The position numbers and the translations under genes were made by a program. The notes beneath the pieces were generated by a model, which did not search any database, had not been told where the DNA came from, and saw only the letters and a list, made by a program, of their open reading frames with translations. 64,000 nt of DNA from an uncultured Christensenellaceae bacterium (GTDB taxonomy: Bacteria; Bacillota; Clostridia; Christensenellales; UBA3700): contig CALWRH010000007.1 in NCBI GenBank assembly GCA_944383895.1, positions 62,001-126,000 on the forward strand. The letters run 5' to 3'. Below are positions 7,291 to 17,220 of the stretch, piece by piece. Each line of letters starts with the position of its first letter. Position 1 is the stretch's first letter.

Positions 7291-9876
7291 TTACCTTTCT
7301 ACGGGAAGATATGCTGAGCTGATATAATAAATGATAGAGGTATCAAATACCACGTTGCCTTTGGTGTCGGTAACCTTAATGATAGTATCCTGCTCTTCAT
7401 CTAATTTTGACAGATCGACGTCCCAGCTGACCTGATATCCGTATTCCTCAAGATCCTCTTTCAATTCTCCGAAATTATTGAAGGAACTGTAGCTGTTGAA
7501 GATCATAAAAGAGCCTCTCAAAACAAGCTCGTCCGCACTTTCAAGGCTGTCAGGCTCGCAATATTCGTAATTCGTATCGAAATTGAGCTTGAAAGAATTG
7601 TTGGCCTCTTTCTGCGAAACGACTTTAGTTACGGCTTTATACGTCTTTCCCTTGAACACATAGCTGTAAACCTGAACACCGATCTTATTCGGATCGAAGC
7701 CATTTATATCGCTTACGGGGATCTCCGTAATTTTACCATTAGGCAATCCGATAGGAAGTCCGATATCGTAGCTCTCTTCAACACGGATATCAGGATAATT
7801 ACCCTCAACGACTATTGCAGGGTAATAACCGTTTATGCGGGCGGGGGTGTCAATATCCCAGACGCAATACAGGAACGGGATCTTCACTTCTCCTGCGATA
7901 TAATGTTTCAACGTAGCAACAGCCGCGGTTACACCTGTCTTGGATGTATCTACGTTTTCTGTCACGCTTTCAACAGTCCAATCTCTGAAGTTCATCATAG
8001 ACTTAGAAACCGTATCGTAAAAAGAAACATTATATATCCAGATATTGTTAGTAAAGAGCTGCAACAACTTACCTTCGGTAATTTCCGTACCTTTGTAAAT
8101 ATTCAGGACTTCCAGAGCATTGCTTTCGGAAACTTTTATCTCGTTGACAAAATTATCATCGTAAATTCTGACATAGAAATTGTAAACGACATTGACACCT
8201 TGCTCGGAAGTGAACTTTACCGTAGCGGAAACGTAAGCGACTTCAGACGTGTCGACAGTAATCTGAACGTCAGCAAAATCGCGCGGCAAAGTATATGAAA
8301 GGCTGGATTGATATTCTTTGTAAATTTCGTTGTATACATCTTCAGCGCTGCTGCCCTTTTCGATCAAGATCTGAGTGGTAACGATAATCTCATAAACATT
8401 GTTGTTTCCGTTACCGTTGATTATTGCTGCCACTTCGTTGAACGCTTTGTTACACTCATCGTCAGTCATGGTGCTGACAGGCTTGGTGATCTTGCTGAGG
8501 ATATTGCCCAGATAGTCTTCACCGAGAAGATTTACTATGCACTGTTTCGTTCCTGCAGAAAGCTTGTTGTAATACACGCCGAGCTTTTCAAAGAAAGTAA
8601 GGCTGAGTCTTTGATAAGCGATCTCGGATCCTTGGGTAGCGATCAGCTGGTCGTTTGCAGCAAGTATCTCCTGTATATCGCTCTCCTCAACGCTTTGCAA
8701 CAAAAGTACGATCTCAGGGAGCGCAGACTTGATGAGCGGCAAATAATCTTTTACGAATTCCCCGCTGAATTCAACGCCTAAATAATCCGAACCCAACGCA
8801 ACCAATTTTTCAAGTACTGAAACAAGCACATCCTCCGTATCCTCGTTGATAAGTCCGCTTATCAATTTGGTTGCGGAATCTATCGCTGCTTTCATCTCTG
8901 AAGAACTGATCTCTGCCAAAGAATAGTACAAAGGACTTACGTTTCCGCTAGTGCTGTCCGCACCGATAAATACGAAAACGATATCTGCGACATTTTTGAT
9001 TTCTTCAGCAGTAAGACCGTTAAGAGTCAGAACTGTCTTGAAAAGTTTATCGATAAGTTCAAGCGTTTCTTTTTCTGATGCGATACCGAGGAATTTTGCG
9101 ATTATGCTGTCGTACCCGTACTCGGAATAATAATAGTTGTTGAACTCCTCGAGGTATCCTGCGTCTTCAAACATCTGTTTGATTTCTTCAACAGTGTAAT
9201 CTTTTCCGCCGTTATTTATATCGTCTACGTCGAAATTAGGAGCGAAGGGATATTCCGTAAATGCCTCGAGTGTCTCTGCGACAGCAAGAAACTGTTTAGC
9301 TCTCAGATTATTTGCGGCATAATTCAATAAATCGAGAATATCCTGTATCTCTTCCACGCCGTATGCAGATTTCATATATTCGGTAAAGTCAATATCTTGC
9401 GAACTGCTGCCTGTTCCGTCATCTGCAGAGGGACCGTTTGATATATAAAGATACACTTCATAGAATTTACATACCACAGGTATAGCCTTTTCGCAAAGCG
9501 TATTGATCTGCTCTATGGTCACGCCTGCGACTTCGAGCTTTGACACGGCAATTTCCCATACCTCGTCATACATATTCATCAAATATTCGTATTCATACTC
9601 GAACTCGTCAAGCATAGGACCTTCAAAATAAGGATACAAAGCTTTAATGACAGAGCCCACAGCCGTCTTGACTTCTTCTACGTTAAGGTCTGTAGGGACA
9701 ACGGGATCGTCACTGTTTCCGTTTTCTCCGTTATTTTCGTTGTCGTCGTTTTCCCCGCTGTTCTCTCCTCCTGCGGGTTTGCCTGACTCATTGTTACATG
9801 CAACGAGCGTCGCACCTAACATTGCTATAACAAGCGCAAAGACGAGCAGAAAACACAATATTTTTTTACTCTTCAT
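7291..9876 (-). CDS. Large lipoprotein with Ig-like (Big_3-type) repeats
   Basis: An 861-residue protein with a lipoprotein signal (residues 1-26, lipobox LVAC, Cys27), then a Gly/Asn/Glu-rich linker. A long mostly helical region follows, and several Ig-like segments are near the C-terminus. The segments DTSKTGVTAAVATL and GFDPNKIGVQVYSYVFKGKTYK have the form of group 3 bacterial Ig-like domains. It is a paralogue of the next gene: same lipobox, same PVSxMT segment mid-protein, same C-terminal layout. I chose ATG at 9874-9876 because GGAGG lies 11 bases upstream; a TTG two codons earlier is possible. The specific function is unknown; an extracytoplasmic role is likely. Confidence 0.78.
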   Translation of the reverse strand: MKSKKILCFLLVFALVIAMLGATLVACNNESGKPAGGENSGENDDNENNGENGNSDDPVVPTDLNVEEVKTAVGSVIKALYPYFEGPMLDEFEYEYEYLMNMYDEVWEIAVSKLEVAGVTIEQINTLCEKAIPVVCKFYEVYLYISNGPSADDGTGSSSQDIDFTEYMKSAYGVEEIQDILDLLNYAANNLRAKQFLAVAETLEAFTEYPFAPNFDVDDINNGGKDYTVEEIKQMFEDAGYLEEFNNYYYSEYGYDSIIAKFLGIASEKETLELIDKLFKTVLTLNGLTAEEIKNVADIVFVFIGADSTSGNVSPLYYSLAEISSSEMKAAIDSATKLISGLINEDTEDVLVSVLEKLVALGSDYLGVEFSGEFVKDYLPLIKSALPEIVLLLQSVEESDIQEILAANDQLIATQGSEIAYQRLSLTFFEKLGVYYNKLSAGTKQCIVNLLGEDYLGNILSKITKPVSTMTDDECNKAFNEVAAIINGNGNNNVYEIIVTTQILIEKGSSAEDVYNEIYKEYQSSLSYTLPRDFADVQITVDTSEVAYVSATVKFTSEQGVNVVYNFYVRIYDDNFVNEIKVSESNALEVLNIYKGTEITEGKLLQLFTNNIWIYNVSFYDTVSKSMMNFRDWTVESVTENVDTSKTGVTAAVATLKHYIAGEVKIPFLYCVWDIDTPARINGYYPAIVVEGNYPDIRVEESYDIGLPIGLPNGKITEIPVSDINGFDPNKIGVQVYSYVFKGKTYKAVTKVVSQKEANNSFKLNFDTNYEYCEPDSLESADELVLRGSFMIFNSYSSFNNFGELKEDLEEYGYQVSWDVDLSKLDEEQDTIIKVTDTKGNVVFDTSIIYYISSAYLPVER

Positions 9877-9911
9877 ACACAAATCAACCTCCCCTTGATT
9901 TTGTTTAGTAT

Positions 9912-9940
9912 AGTATAATCAATATTGATATAAATGTCAA
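9912..9940 (-). promoter_or_regulatory. Promoter of the first large lipoprotein gene
   Basis: On the minus strand, perfect TTGACA (plus 9935-9940), a 17-base spacer and TATACT (plus 9912-9917). Confidence 0.85.
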
Positions 9941-10010
9941 TAATAAGGCTGAAATTCAATAAATTTATTTACCTATTGCTGTAGACACAAAATCATTTTG
10001 TGTATTTCAA

Positions 10011-10040
10011 AAAAATTCCGCCCCCGAAAGGGCGGAATTT
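10011..10040 (-). terminator. Terminator of the second large lipoprotein gene
   Basis: AAATTCCGCCC (10013-10023) pairs with GGGCGGAATTT (10030-10040) over a CCGAAA loop. A and T runs on both sides would let it work in both directions. Confidence 0.85.
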
Positions 10041-10055
10041 AATTGGATTTTAATA

Positions 10056-12572
10056 TCAGTATTTATCTATCATATAATTGAAACTGACTGACGACGTTAT
10101 ATTGCCTTCGCTGTTTTTAATATTGATTTCTACTAACTGATATTCGTTATACAGCTCTGTATCTATACGGAATTCGGCTGTAAGTCCGAGGCTTTCGGCA
10201 TACTCTCTGAGTTCGCCGAATGTATTGAAGGTTTTCCAGCCCAAAATCGAATATGTTTCACCGCTAACCTGGAAATCGTCGATATCGTCTCCTTCACTGA
10301 AATAATGATGTACATAATTGTAATAAATTCCCAACTCAAGAGATTCGGCTACCTGTTTTTTCGTGACGACTGCAACTACGACTTTATAAGTCTTTCCGGC
10401 ATGATTTACGGTGACAACCTGAACCCCGAGCTTATTGGGATCGTAACCGGAAATTTCGTTTTCAGGCACAAGTTCGCTAATATAGCTCTCTTCGACAGTA
10501 TCGTAATGATAGTATATTTTTGGCATTTCTCCCTGCAATACATAGTTGCTACCGGATTGCTGCACTCTCTCATTGTACTTTATCACATCGTCGTAGACAT
10601 TGAATATACAAGGGATCTTCTTCTCTCCGAAGAAATTGTCCACAACAGTAATCACGCCCGCCTGCAACCCCGTTTTGGACGTATCTGGCATGCTTACTTC
10701 TTTGACGTAAAAATCCTCATTGTGTTTATAAACAGCATAATATTCACCTTTTCCTAAAAATTCCGAGTATGCAGAATCATAAAGTCTCAAGGTGTATATC
10801 TGATTATCTGCTATTTCCACAAGCTGATTCTGATCGACAACAGAGTCTTTTTTGACGTCTATTCTATATATCAAATCGTTATAGCCATAAGGATAAATGT
10901 TTGCAAGATACGCATCGTCGTAAACGATGTAAACGAATTTAACCGTATACACGTCGGTGTTTTCTGCGTTTTTATTGGTTGCCTGAACAGTCAGTACTTT
11001 TGCACCCGTTGTGCTCGTATCGAGACCAGAATAAGATATAAAATTGTAGTTTTCGAAAAAATTCTTAAATAGAGTAATGGCAGAAGTTTCGTCCATACCT
11101 TTCTGTAAGAATAAAGTTTCGCCGTAACTCTGAGTAATATAACCCTGAGATACTTTATCCATAAAGTTTAGTATACACTTGTCTTTATAATCAACATAAA
11201 ATTGTTCAAATTCCCCCTCAGTCATCTGAGAAACGGGCTTTACTTGAAGAGCCATTAATTTATCGAGATCAGTATCGAACAAACCAATCAAATATTTCAC
11301 ATTGGATTTCTCGATCTCTCCGAGCTCATTGTAATAAGGCTTTACAGTTTCGATAAGCGTTGCGAGAAGTCTTCCCATAGACACATCGTGTGTATCCGAG
11401 CCGTATTGCGCTTCAATAGCCGCGTTCTGCAGTGCCGTGATCTGCTCTTCGGTCACTTCTGACAGCATATCGGCAACTACCGGCAAAGCTCCTGCTAAGC
11501 CGAAATATCCGCCATAGATTTCCGCCCCCTGCAATTTCTGCATAGAATTTGCCACGTTTTCAAAAGCCTGATTGAGTTTTTCGTTGTCGGTATTATCGTT
11601 AATAAGTTTTGCCGCCACGTTGAATACGGTTTTGATATCTGCCGCGCTGTAATTCGTAATAACATACATCAGACTTCTTGCATATTGTCCTTCATACATT
11701 CCTTCTCCGGACGTAAAGTCAACAATAAAATCCGCGACCGTCTTGATTTCTGCATTGGTAAGTCCTCCGAGATCGAAAACGGCTTTGATGATGCCGTTCA
11801 TGAGATACATAGCGTCCTCGGACAAAAGCAGCTCTGCATAAGAATCGTAGATAGTATAAAACGAGAGATCACAGCCGTAATACTTATCGTATACGTCTTT
11901 ATACTGAGAAGACGCAAAAAGTCCTTCTATCTCGCTTATCGGATAATTGATATAAGGACTCGATTGCGAAGAATAGCTGAGCTCGTCAGCAGGCTCTCCC
12001 GACATCATATAGCTGAAGAGATTTTGTATTTTCTCGATCTGCTGAGCATGTAAATTATCCCCCATATACGAGAACACGTCTTTGACAGAAGAGATAAGCT
12101 CGTCATCTATTTCAGATTTCAATATTTCTGCGAAAGTTCTCGTTTCGTTTTCAGAAATATTTATAACTTTATCGACGATCCCGAAAAGGCCTCCGATAAC
12201 GGGAGCCGCTTTCTGAGAGATCGTGCGGATCTGCTCAATACTTATTCCCGCCTTTTCCATCTGTCTTACGAAATACTCCCACTGCTCATCATTGGAATAA
12301 TAAAACTCTTGATACATCACATCTCCGATATAAGGTCTGTCCTCAGTTGTATCTGAAAAATCGCAGATTATCCTGACTATCGGAGCAACAGCATCCTTGA
12401 CCTCCTGTGTATCAAGCTCTGTTTCCACTACGGTATAATCGTTGTCGATGTCGTCTTCATCCTCATCTTTAACGGTTTCCTTGTTTTTATTACAAGCAAC
12501 AAGTCCCGTGCAGAGAACGCAAACCAACAAACATATAACGACAAGAATCATAAACAATTTGTTTTTTTGCAT
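10056..12572 (-). CDS. Large lipoprotein, paralogue of the 7291-9876 product
   Basis: An 838-residue protein. The lipoprotein signal MQKNKLFMILVV ends at lipobox LVAC with Cys27, the same position as in its paralogue. It shares the helical central region, the PVSQMTEGEFEQF segment, and C-terminal Ig-like segments with DTSKTGLQAGVITVV and GYDPNKLGVQVVTV. The ATG at 12570-12572 is chosen because GGAGGG lies six bases upstream; a longer in-frame version would start inside the promoter. A perfect promoter and its own terminator make it a single-gene unit just downstream of the ABC transporter operon. Function unknown. Confidence 0.78.
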   Translation of the reverse strand: MQKNKLFMILVVICLLVCVLCTGLVACNKNKETVKDEDEDDIDNDYTVVETELDTQEVKDAVAPIVRIICDFSDTTEDRPYIGDVMYQEFYYSNDEQWEYFVRQMEKAGISIEQIRTISQKAAPVIGGLFGIVDKVINISENETRTFAEILKSEIDDELISSVKDVFSYMGDNLHAQQIEKIQNLFSYMMSGEPADELSYSSQSSPYINYPISEIEGLFASSQYKDVYDKYYGCDLSFYTIYDSYAELLLSEDAMYLMNGIIKAVFDLGGLTNAEIKTVADFIVDFTSGEGMYEGQYARSLMYVITNYSAADIKTVFNVAAKLINDNTDNEKLNQAFENVANSMQKLQGAEIYGGYFGLAGALPVVADMLSEVTEEQITALQNAAIEAQYGSDTHDVSMGRLLATLIETVKPYYNELGEIEKSNVKYLIGLFDTDLDKLMALQVKPVSQMTEGEFEQFYVDYKDKCILNFMDKVSQGYITQSYGETLFLQKGMDETSAITLFKNFFENYNFISYSGLDTSTTGAKVLTVQATNKNAENTDVYTVKFVYIVYDDAYLANIYPYGYNDLIYRIDVKKDSVVDQNQLVEIADNQIYTLRLYDSAYSEFLGKGEYYAVYKHNEDFYVKEVSMPDTSKTGLQAGVITVVDNFFGEKKIPCIFNVYDDVIKYNERVQQSGSNYVLQGEMPKIYYHYDTVEESYISELVPENEISGYDPNKLGVQVVTVNHAGKTYKVVVAVVTKKQVAESLELGIYYNYVHHYFSEGDDIDDFQVSGETYSILGWKTFNTFGELREYAESLGLTAEFRIDTELYNEYQLVEINIKNSEGNITSSVSFNYMIDKY

Positions 12573-12614
12573 ATCACACCCTCCGTGTAAATTTATAAAT
12601 TTACTATACCCTAT

Positions 12615-12643
12615 ATTATACAATGTTTTGTTGTAATTGTCAA
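12615..12643 (-). promoter_or_regulatory. Consensus promoter of the second large lipoprotein gene
   Basis: On the minus strand, TTGACA (plus 12638-12643), 17 bases, TATAAT (plus 12615-12620): an exact match to the vegetative sigma consensus. Confidence 0.92.
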
Positions 12644-12663
12644 CTATAACGCGCGTTCATAAA

Positions 12664-14952
12664 TCAGAAAAGCGAATATCCCAAAAGCGAATATCCGAAG
12701 GATTTCATACTAAGATTTATATACAGCGTTATCGCAACCGATGTTATCAAAGATACCGCCGCAGCGCAGATCACGAGCAAAAGCATCTCCGCCGCCTTTA
12801 GTTTGGCAACCTCTCCCGATGACATGCCGCAAAGAGAAAACGCCCTGAACTCGTTTTGTCTTCTGTAATAGCTTGCCCTGACTACGTTTACGACCCCGAC
12901 CGCAGCGATCGCAAGATTGAACCAGAAAAATACCGACATTGCCGTAAGGAAAAGTCCTGCCCTTTGATAATTCTTTTCAAGTATAGTACCCACCTCGTCA
13001 ACGTATGCCGCTTTCCCTTCAGTGATTCTGAGTAGTTTATCCTTATAATCGTCGCTGACGCCGGAAGTAGTTCTGACGATAACAGACTCACTGCCCGCCT
13101 TGACGTAATCGTTGTCGAAAAATACAATATAGCCGAGATTGGTATAATTGTATGTAACGACGAATTCCATGTCTTTCCCGTCAACGTTCAGAATTATCTT
13201 TTCGCCGTTCGATATACCGTTGAGCTTAGCGACAGACTCCGACATGACTATCTGATTGCCTTCAGGCAGATCCCTGAGCTCCACCTCTTCGCTTATAAAC
13301 GATAAATCGTCAATGCTTATAAATACCGCGTTTTTACTGCCGAGTCTTACGTCTATTGTTGTAAAAGAGCTCAGACTTGCAGTTTCTTCGATATCTTCTA
13401 TCTCAGCCCTGTCCTCTGCCGATATGTTGCTGACGATATAGTCGCAATCGAAAAACGTCTGACTCATGTCGTACTGCTTGTATCCGTACATTATACATAC
13501 CGTAAGCCCTACGACCGCGGTAATTATAACGCAAAGCATAGCACATACGCTTTTAAGTTCTGAAACCGCTGAAAGATTTTTGCGTGCATAATAAAAACAC
13601 GTCTTGCCTTTTTCCAATTTCTTTTTATTGATAATATCGGGCAAACATCGTGTAATGAACACAGGCAGGAAAATTGCTGCCGACGCTATAAGAGCGATGC
13701 CTGACAATATAGCACAGTAGCAATAGTATTTAACAGGCAAAAACGTCATTAAAAGCGCAGCTACGACAGCGATTGAAAACATTACTGCCGACAAAACGAA
13801 AGAATACTTTTTTTCCTTTTTATGCAGACTCTCTTTAGTGCCTCTTATCAGCACAAGACACACTGCCGCGCCGATCAAAATCTCGCAACATACCGCAGAT
13901 AATACTCCTTCCCATGACAATACGATAGTCGTATAAGTGAAATTAAGTACGTTTTTTACAATAGCGATAAGTCCCGCCGAAAGCAAGGATCCCGCGACCG
14001 ACGAAACCACGATATAGACCGCCATCTCCGCAGTAAATCCTGCTACGATCCTGTCCGCGCCGACTCCCGACATGATAAACGCGTCGTGCTGTTTTTTCCT
14101 TCCGTCCAGCATTATTCTGAAAGCACTGTATGCAAGGATAGACGATATCGAAAATACGAGAAGTGCCATTACGATAAAGATAAAATACAGGATAGTTTGG
14201 TCAAAAGCGTAAGATTCGAGCTCCGACTGCAACATATAAGAAAAATCGCCGTAGGCGTTATCTTCGAGTTCTTCGCGCAGCTTTTCTGCTCTCGACGGAT
14301 CCGCAAGCTTTATGTATGCCTCGGAATACAGAAAATCGCTCTCGTCAAAAACCGCGAGGTAGCTGACCTTCGACGTCAGTATATTGATGACGCTCTGCAT
14401 ATTTACCGCAACGTCGTATTTACCGAAAAGCGGATATTCGCTTATACCTCTGACCGTATATGATATAGGCTCGTCAAAGAGAGTCAGTGTTATCTTATCT
14501 CCGACTCTCAGACCGTAGTCTTCTGCATAATCAGAGCTTACAAGCACGGCAGAATTTATTTCAGACGCCTTTATCTCTCCGAAAGACAGAAATGAAAAAC
14601 CGAATATCTCGTCAATATCGTAAAAATCAGTGGCAGTACCCCACACCGCCGATTTCCGTTCGTTGTAGAAAGGCAGTATATAGTAACCGCTTATCACGTC
14701 ATCCTCTCCGAGATAATCCTCAAAGTATTTTTCGGCAATGATATTGGATGAACCATTTTTCAGCTGAATAACTATATCCGCATTGTCGAAAGTACTACGG
14801 TTTCTAATATCCTCTTCTCTGCTGAGCGCGCTGAGTATCTCGTATGTAAACGCGGTCATTATCACCGACATTGCGAGTATGAACAAGACTATCAGCGTTT
14901 TGAAGGGCTTGGACCTTATGCTGTTCAAAGTATGTTTAGCTATAAGATTCAT
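12664..14952 (-). CDS. ABC transporter permease, MacB/FtsX type
   Basis: A 762-residue membrane protein with the four-helix-plus-repeat plan of FtsX-like permeases: one N-terminal transmembrane helix, a large extracytoplasmic domain, about three helices near residues 250-360, a second half of similar plan, and closing helices. Such exporters use mechanical force on envelope proteins or peptides instead of pumping solutes. The ATG at 14950-14952 overlaps the ATPase stop as ATGA; an earlier in-frame Met would lie inside the ATPase gene. It is the last gene of the lipoprotein-ATPase-permease operon. No clear terminator follows before the next promoter. Confidence 0.88.
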   Translation of the reverse strand: MNLIAKHTLNSIRSKPFKTLIVLFILAMSVIMTAFTYEILSALSREEDIRNRSTFDNADIVIQLKNGSSNIIAEKYFEDYLGEDDVISGYYILPFYNERKSAVWGTATDFYDIDEIFGFSFLSFGEIKASEINSAVLVSSDYAEDYGLRVGDKITLTLFDEPISYTVRGISEYPLFGKYDVAVNMQSVINILTSKVSYLAVFDESDFLYSEAYIKLADPSRAEKLREELEDNAYGDFSYMLQSELESYAFDQTILYFIFIVMALLVFSISSILAYSAFRIMLDGRKKQHDAFIMSGVGADRIVAGFTAEMAVYIVVSSVAGSLLSAGLIAIVKNVLNFTYTTIVLSWEGVLSAVCCEILIGAAVCLVLIRGTKESLHKKEKKYSFVLSAVMFSIAVVAALLMTFLPVKYYCYCAILSGIALIASAAIFLPVFITRCLPDIINKKKLEKGKTCFYYARKNLSAVSELKSVCAMLCVIITAVVGLTVCIMYGYKQYDMSQTFFDCDYIVSNISAEDRAEIEDIEETASLSSFTTIDVRLGSKNAVFISIDDLSFISEEVELRDLPEGNQIVMSESVAKLNGISNGEKIILNVDGKDMEFVVTYNYTNLGYIVFFDNDYVKAGSESVIVRTTSGVSDDYKDKLLRITEGKAAYVDEVGTILEKNYQRAGLFLTAMSVFFWFNLAIAAVGVVNVVRASYYRRQNEFRAFSLCGMSSGEVAKLKAAEMLLLVICAAAVSLITSVAITLYINLSMKSFGYSLLGYSLF

Positions 14953-15614
14953 TGCAGAATAACCCCGTCTTTTATGTGAAGGATATCGCAAGGATCGCAG
15001 ACGTATTCCGCCGCCTCTTTACTGTGAGTGATCTGAATTATCGTCGTCCCCTTGTTCTCGTTCACTTCTTTCAGAATATCGAGAACGTTGAACGTATTCT
15101 TAGTATCCAGACTTCCCGTAGGCTCGTCGAGGAAGAGCAACTCGGGCTCGTATATCAGCGCTCTCGCAAGCGCGACTCTCTGCTGTTGTCCGCCGGACAA
15201 TTTGCAAGGAAATTTGCCGAGCGCCGACAACGGGATATTCAATCTTTCCGCCCAGCTTTTCGCAAGCTCCTCCGCGCCTTTCTTTTTTCCGCTGAGCGCA
15301 AGAGGAAGAATTATGTTGTCCATCGCAGAAAGAGTGTCGATAAGAGAAAAGTTCTGATAAACGATACCTGTATAAGTATGACGCATAAGCGCGATTTCTC
15401 TGTCCGGCATAGAAAAGACGTCTTTGCCGTTTATTTTCACGCTGCCTTCGTCGGGCAACCTTATGCCGGCAAGTATCTCGAGCAGCGTCGTTTTGCCGCT
15501 GCCGCTTGCTCCCATGACAGTCAGAAATCTGCCTTTTTCGACGTTGAGATCTATGCCTTTAAGACACGGCTCTCCGTTGTAATTCTTTTTTATCCCTTTA
15601 GCCTCTATTATCAT
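14949..15614 (-). CDS. ABC transporter ATP-binding protein, LolD/MacB type
   Basis: A 221-residue ATPase. Walker A is GASGSGKT (35-42), the signature is LSGGQQQRVA (139-148), and Walker B is LLFLDEPTGSLD (159-170), with H-loop THSKEA near residue 195. It belongs to the family that powers FtsX-like permeases, and the permease gene overlaps its stop by four bases. Its start overlaps the end of the lipoprotein gene upstream by 17 bases, so the three are one translational unit. Confidence 0.96.
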   Translation of the reverse strand: MIIEAKGIKKNYNGEPCLKGIDLNVEKGRFLTVMGASGSGKTTLLEILAGIRLPDEGSVKINGKDVFSMPDREIALMRHTYTGIVYQNFSLIDTLSAMDNIILPLALSGKKKGAEELAKSWAERLNIPLSALGKFPCKLSGGQQQRVALARALIYEPELLFLDEPTGSLDTKNTFNVLDILKEVNENKGTTIIQITHSKEAAEYVCDPCDILHIKDGVILQ

Positions 15615-16854
15615 AACCGTACATCAGAAATCCGAGGACGGGCGACTCTTTGTTCAGCCATCCTCTGAGATTTTTGTCTGCCTCCGCTTCGCTCATGCTC
15701 TCGTACACGTCGAAAATAGTCGCGTATCCCGCATTTGCCGTATATTTTTCGTATTCTTCCTGCAATCCGTATTCAGACAGCAGCGATAAATATTTTTCGT
15801 CTTTTAAGATCCCGTTCACAGCCGAATTGACGGCGTTGAGATCGCTTTTGTAAACGTTTGCCATTGTAAGTGCGGAAAATATCTTGTAATTACCCTGAAT
15901 AAGCGCCATCGCAGCTTGCGTATTTACAGAGTCAAAAGTATAAGATGCGATATACAAAAGTTCGCTCATATACTTAGCAAGCGACTTTACTTCTCCGCTT
16001 TCTACGAATATACGGGCAATATCTGCGGCAAGCGGGTTTTCTTCTGCGTCAACGGCGCGCGCGACATATGTCAGAATATATTCCCAACCTTCTTTAGTGA
16101 CCGACGTAAGCGTATACAGTCTTGAGGAAAGCTCTCTGAACATAAGCACGACGTCCTGTGCCCCGTATCCTTCAAAAGCGTTTCCTCCGCCCGTCGACAC
16201 TCTGAAAGCAACATCGCCGAAGGAATAAATAAGCCTGACTATCTCGCAGAAGTTTTTCTCTCCCACCTGATTGCTTACAGCGTCCGTCGCTGCGTAACAC
16301 TCTTCTATGCCCTTGACCTCATAACCGTAGTTGAGCAAAAGCAAAGACGTATCGAAAAGTACCTTAGCCGTAAGATCTACTCCCACAACGTTTGTAAACT
16401 CCGAAAATGCGTATTTGAAATCAGAATACCAATATCTGAAATTAATGCCCGAATAAATATAAGTGGCACATCTGACGATCCTGTCTTCTACCTTATCCGC
16501 AATATTGACGGCAGCTAAAAAAACTTCTTCGTCGACTTTCCTGTTTTCAAAAGAATCGCACAGATAGTTATTTGTAAAGTCGTATATTTCCTGCTTTTCC
16601 TGCTCTGTAAGAGCATCGTCCGAAACGCTTTCAATAACGCGCTTGACTATATCTCCGAACACTTTGCCCGCAAGCGATTTCGTATCGTCGGAATAGACGA
16701 CTTCGTCATCGTCATCATCTCCTCCCGTATCCGGAGGAAGATCGTCGGTGATATGTATGCCCTGCGTCGTTTTGATCTTATCGTCGCAACCTACAGAAAA
16801 AACCGAGGCAGCCAAAACAACGATGATTATAAACGACAGCAAAACCTTCTTCAT
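15598..16854 (-). CDS. Lipoprotein of an ABC transporter operon
   Basis: A 418-residue protein with signal MKKVLLSFIIIVVLAA and lipobox SVGC (Cys23), followed by an Asp-rich linker. The body is helical with no domain I can name, but its layout resembles the helical region of the two large lipoproteins nearby. It is the first gene of the operon with the ATPase and permease, so it may be the transporter's outside partner. That link rests on gene order alone. Confidence 0.78.
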   Translation of the reverse strand: MKKVLLSFIIIVVLAASVFSVGCDDKIKTTQGIHITDDLPPDTGGDDDDDEVVYSDDTKSLAGKVFGDIVKRVIESVSDDALTEQEKQEIYDFTNNYLCDSFENRKVDEEVFLAAVNIADKVEDRIVRCATYIYSGINFRYWYSDFKYAFSEFTNVVGVDLTAKVLFDTSLLLLNYGYEVKGIEECYAATDAVSNQVGEKNFCEIVRLIYSFGDVAFRVSTGGGNAFEGYGAQDVVLMFRELSSRLYTLTSVTKEGWEYILTYVARAVDAEENPLAADIARIFVESGEVKSLAKYMSELLYIASYTFDSVNTQAAMALIQGNYKIFSALTMANVYKSDLNAVNSAVNGILKDEKYLSLLSEYGLQEEYEKYTANAGYATIFDVYESMSEAEADKNLRGWLNKESPVLGFLMYGYDNRG

Positions 16855-16882
16855 AGCGTTCCTCTTAAGAGTTTGTATTTAT

Positions 16883-16911
16883 ATTTTAACACCTTAAATA
16901 TTTTACGTCAA
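16883..16911 (-). promoter_or_regulatory. Promoter of the lipoprotein/ABC operon
   Basis: On the minus strand, TTGACG (plus 16906-16911), 17 bases, TAAAAT (plus 16883-16888). Confidence 0.75.
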
Positions 16912-16941
16912 ACGCACGCGTTATATAAACTGAAATATGTC

Positions 16942-17220
16942 TTATCCGAATAAAAAAGCGCAAACCGCAACTGCAACCGAAAGTACTGCAAAAATCGGCA
17001 CCGAAATAACGAATTTTATATGCTTTGTCTTATGCCTGCATAAAATCATACCGAGCAAAGCTCCGACGCCGCCCATGAAAAACGCACAAGTCAGCAGCGT
17101 AGCCTCGGGGATACGCCACTTTCCTTTGACCGCCTTGTATTTATCGGCGGCAAACAGAATAAAAGTTAAAGCCGTCATCGCGGCAAAAACCGCTATGACG
17201 GCAATCTGCAATGTATTCAT
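16942..17220 (-). CDS. DUF1294 small membrane protein
   Basis: A 92-residue protein with three hydrophobic segments (about 5-24, 42-60, 70-90). ADKYKAVKGKWRIPEATLL and GGVGALLGMILCRHKTKH are hallmarks of DUF1294. Function unknown. Its ATG overlaps the stop of the upstream EEP-family gene (ATGA), so they are co-translated. Confidence 0.9.
   Translation of the reverse strand: MNTLQIAVIAVFAAMTALTFILFAADKYKAVKGKWRIPEATLLTCAFFMGGVGALLGMILCRHKTKHIKFVISVPIFAVLSVAVAVCAFLFG

Noticed and set aside
12572..12623. Longer N-terminus for the second large lipoprotein
   Set aside because: The extra 17 codons would begin inside the promoter and would put non-signal sequence before a perfect lipoprotein signal with its own GGAGGG.
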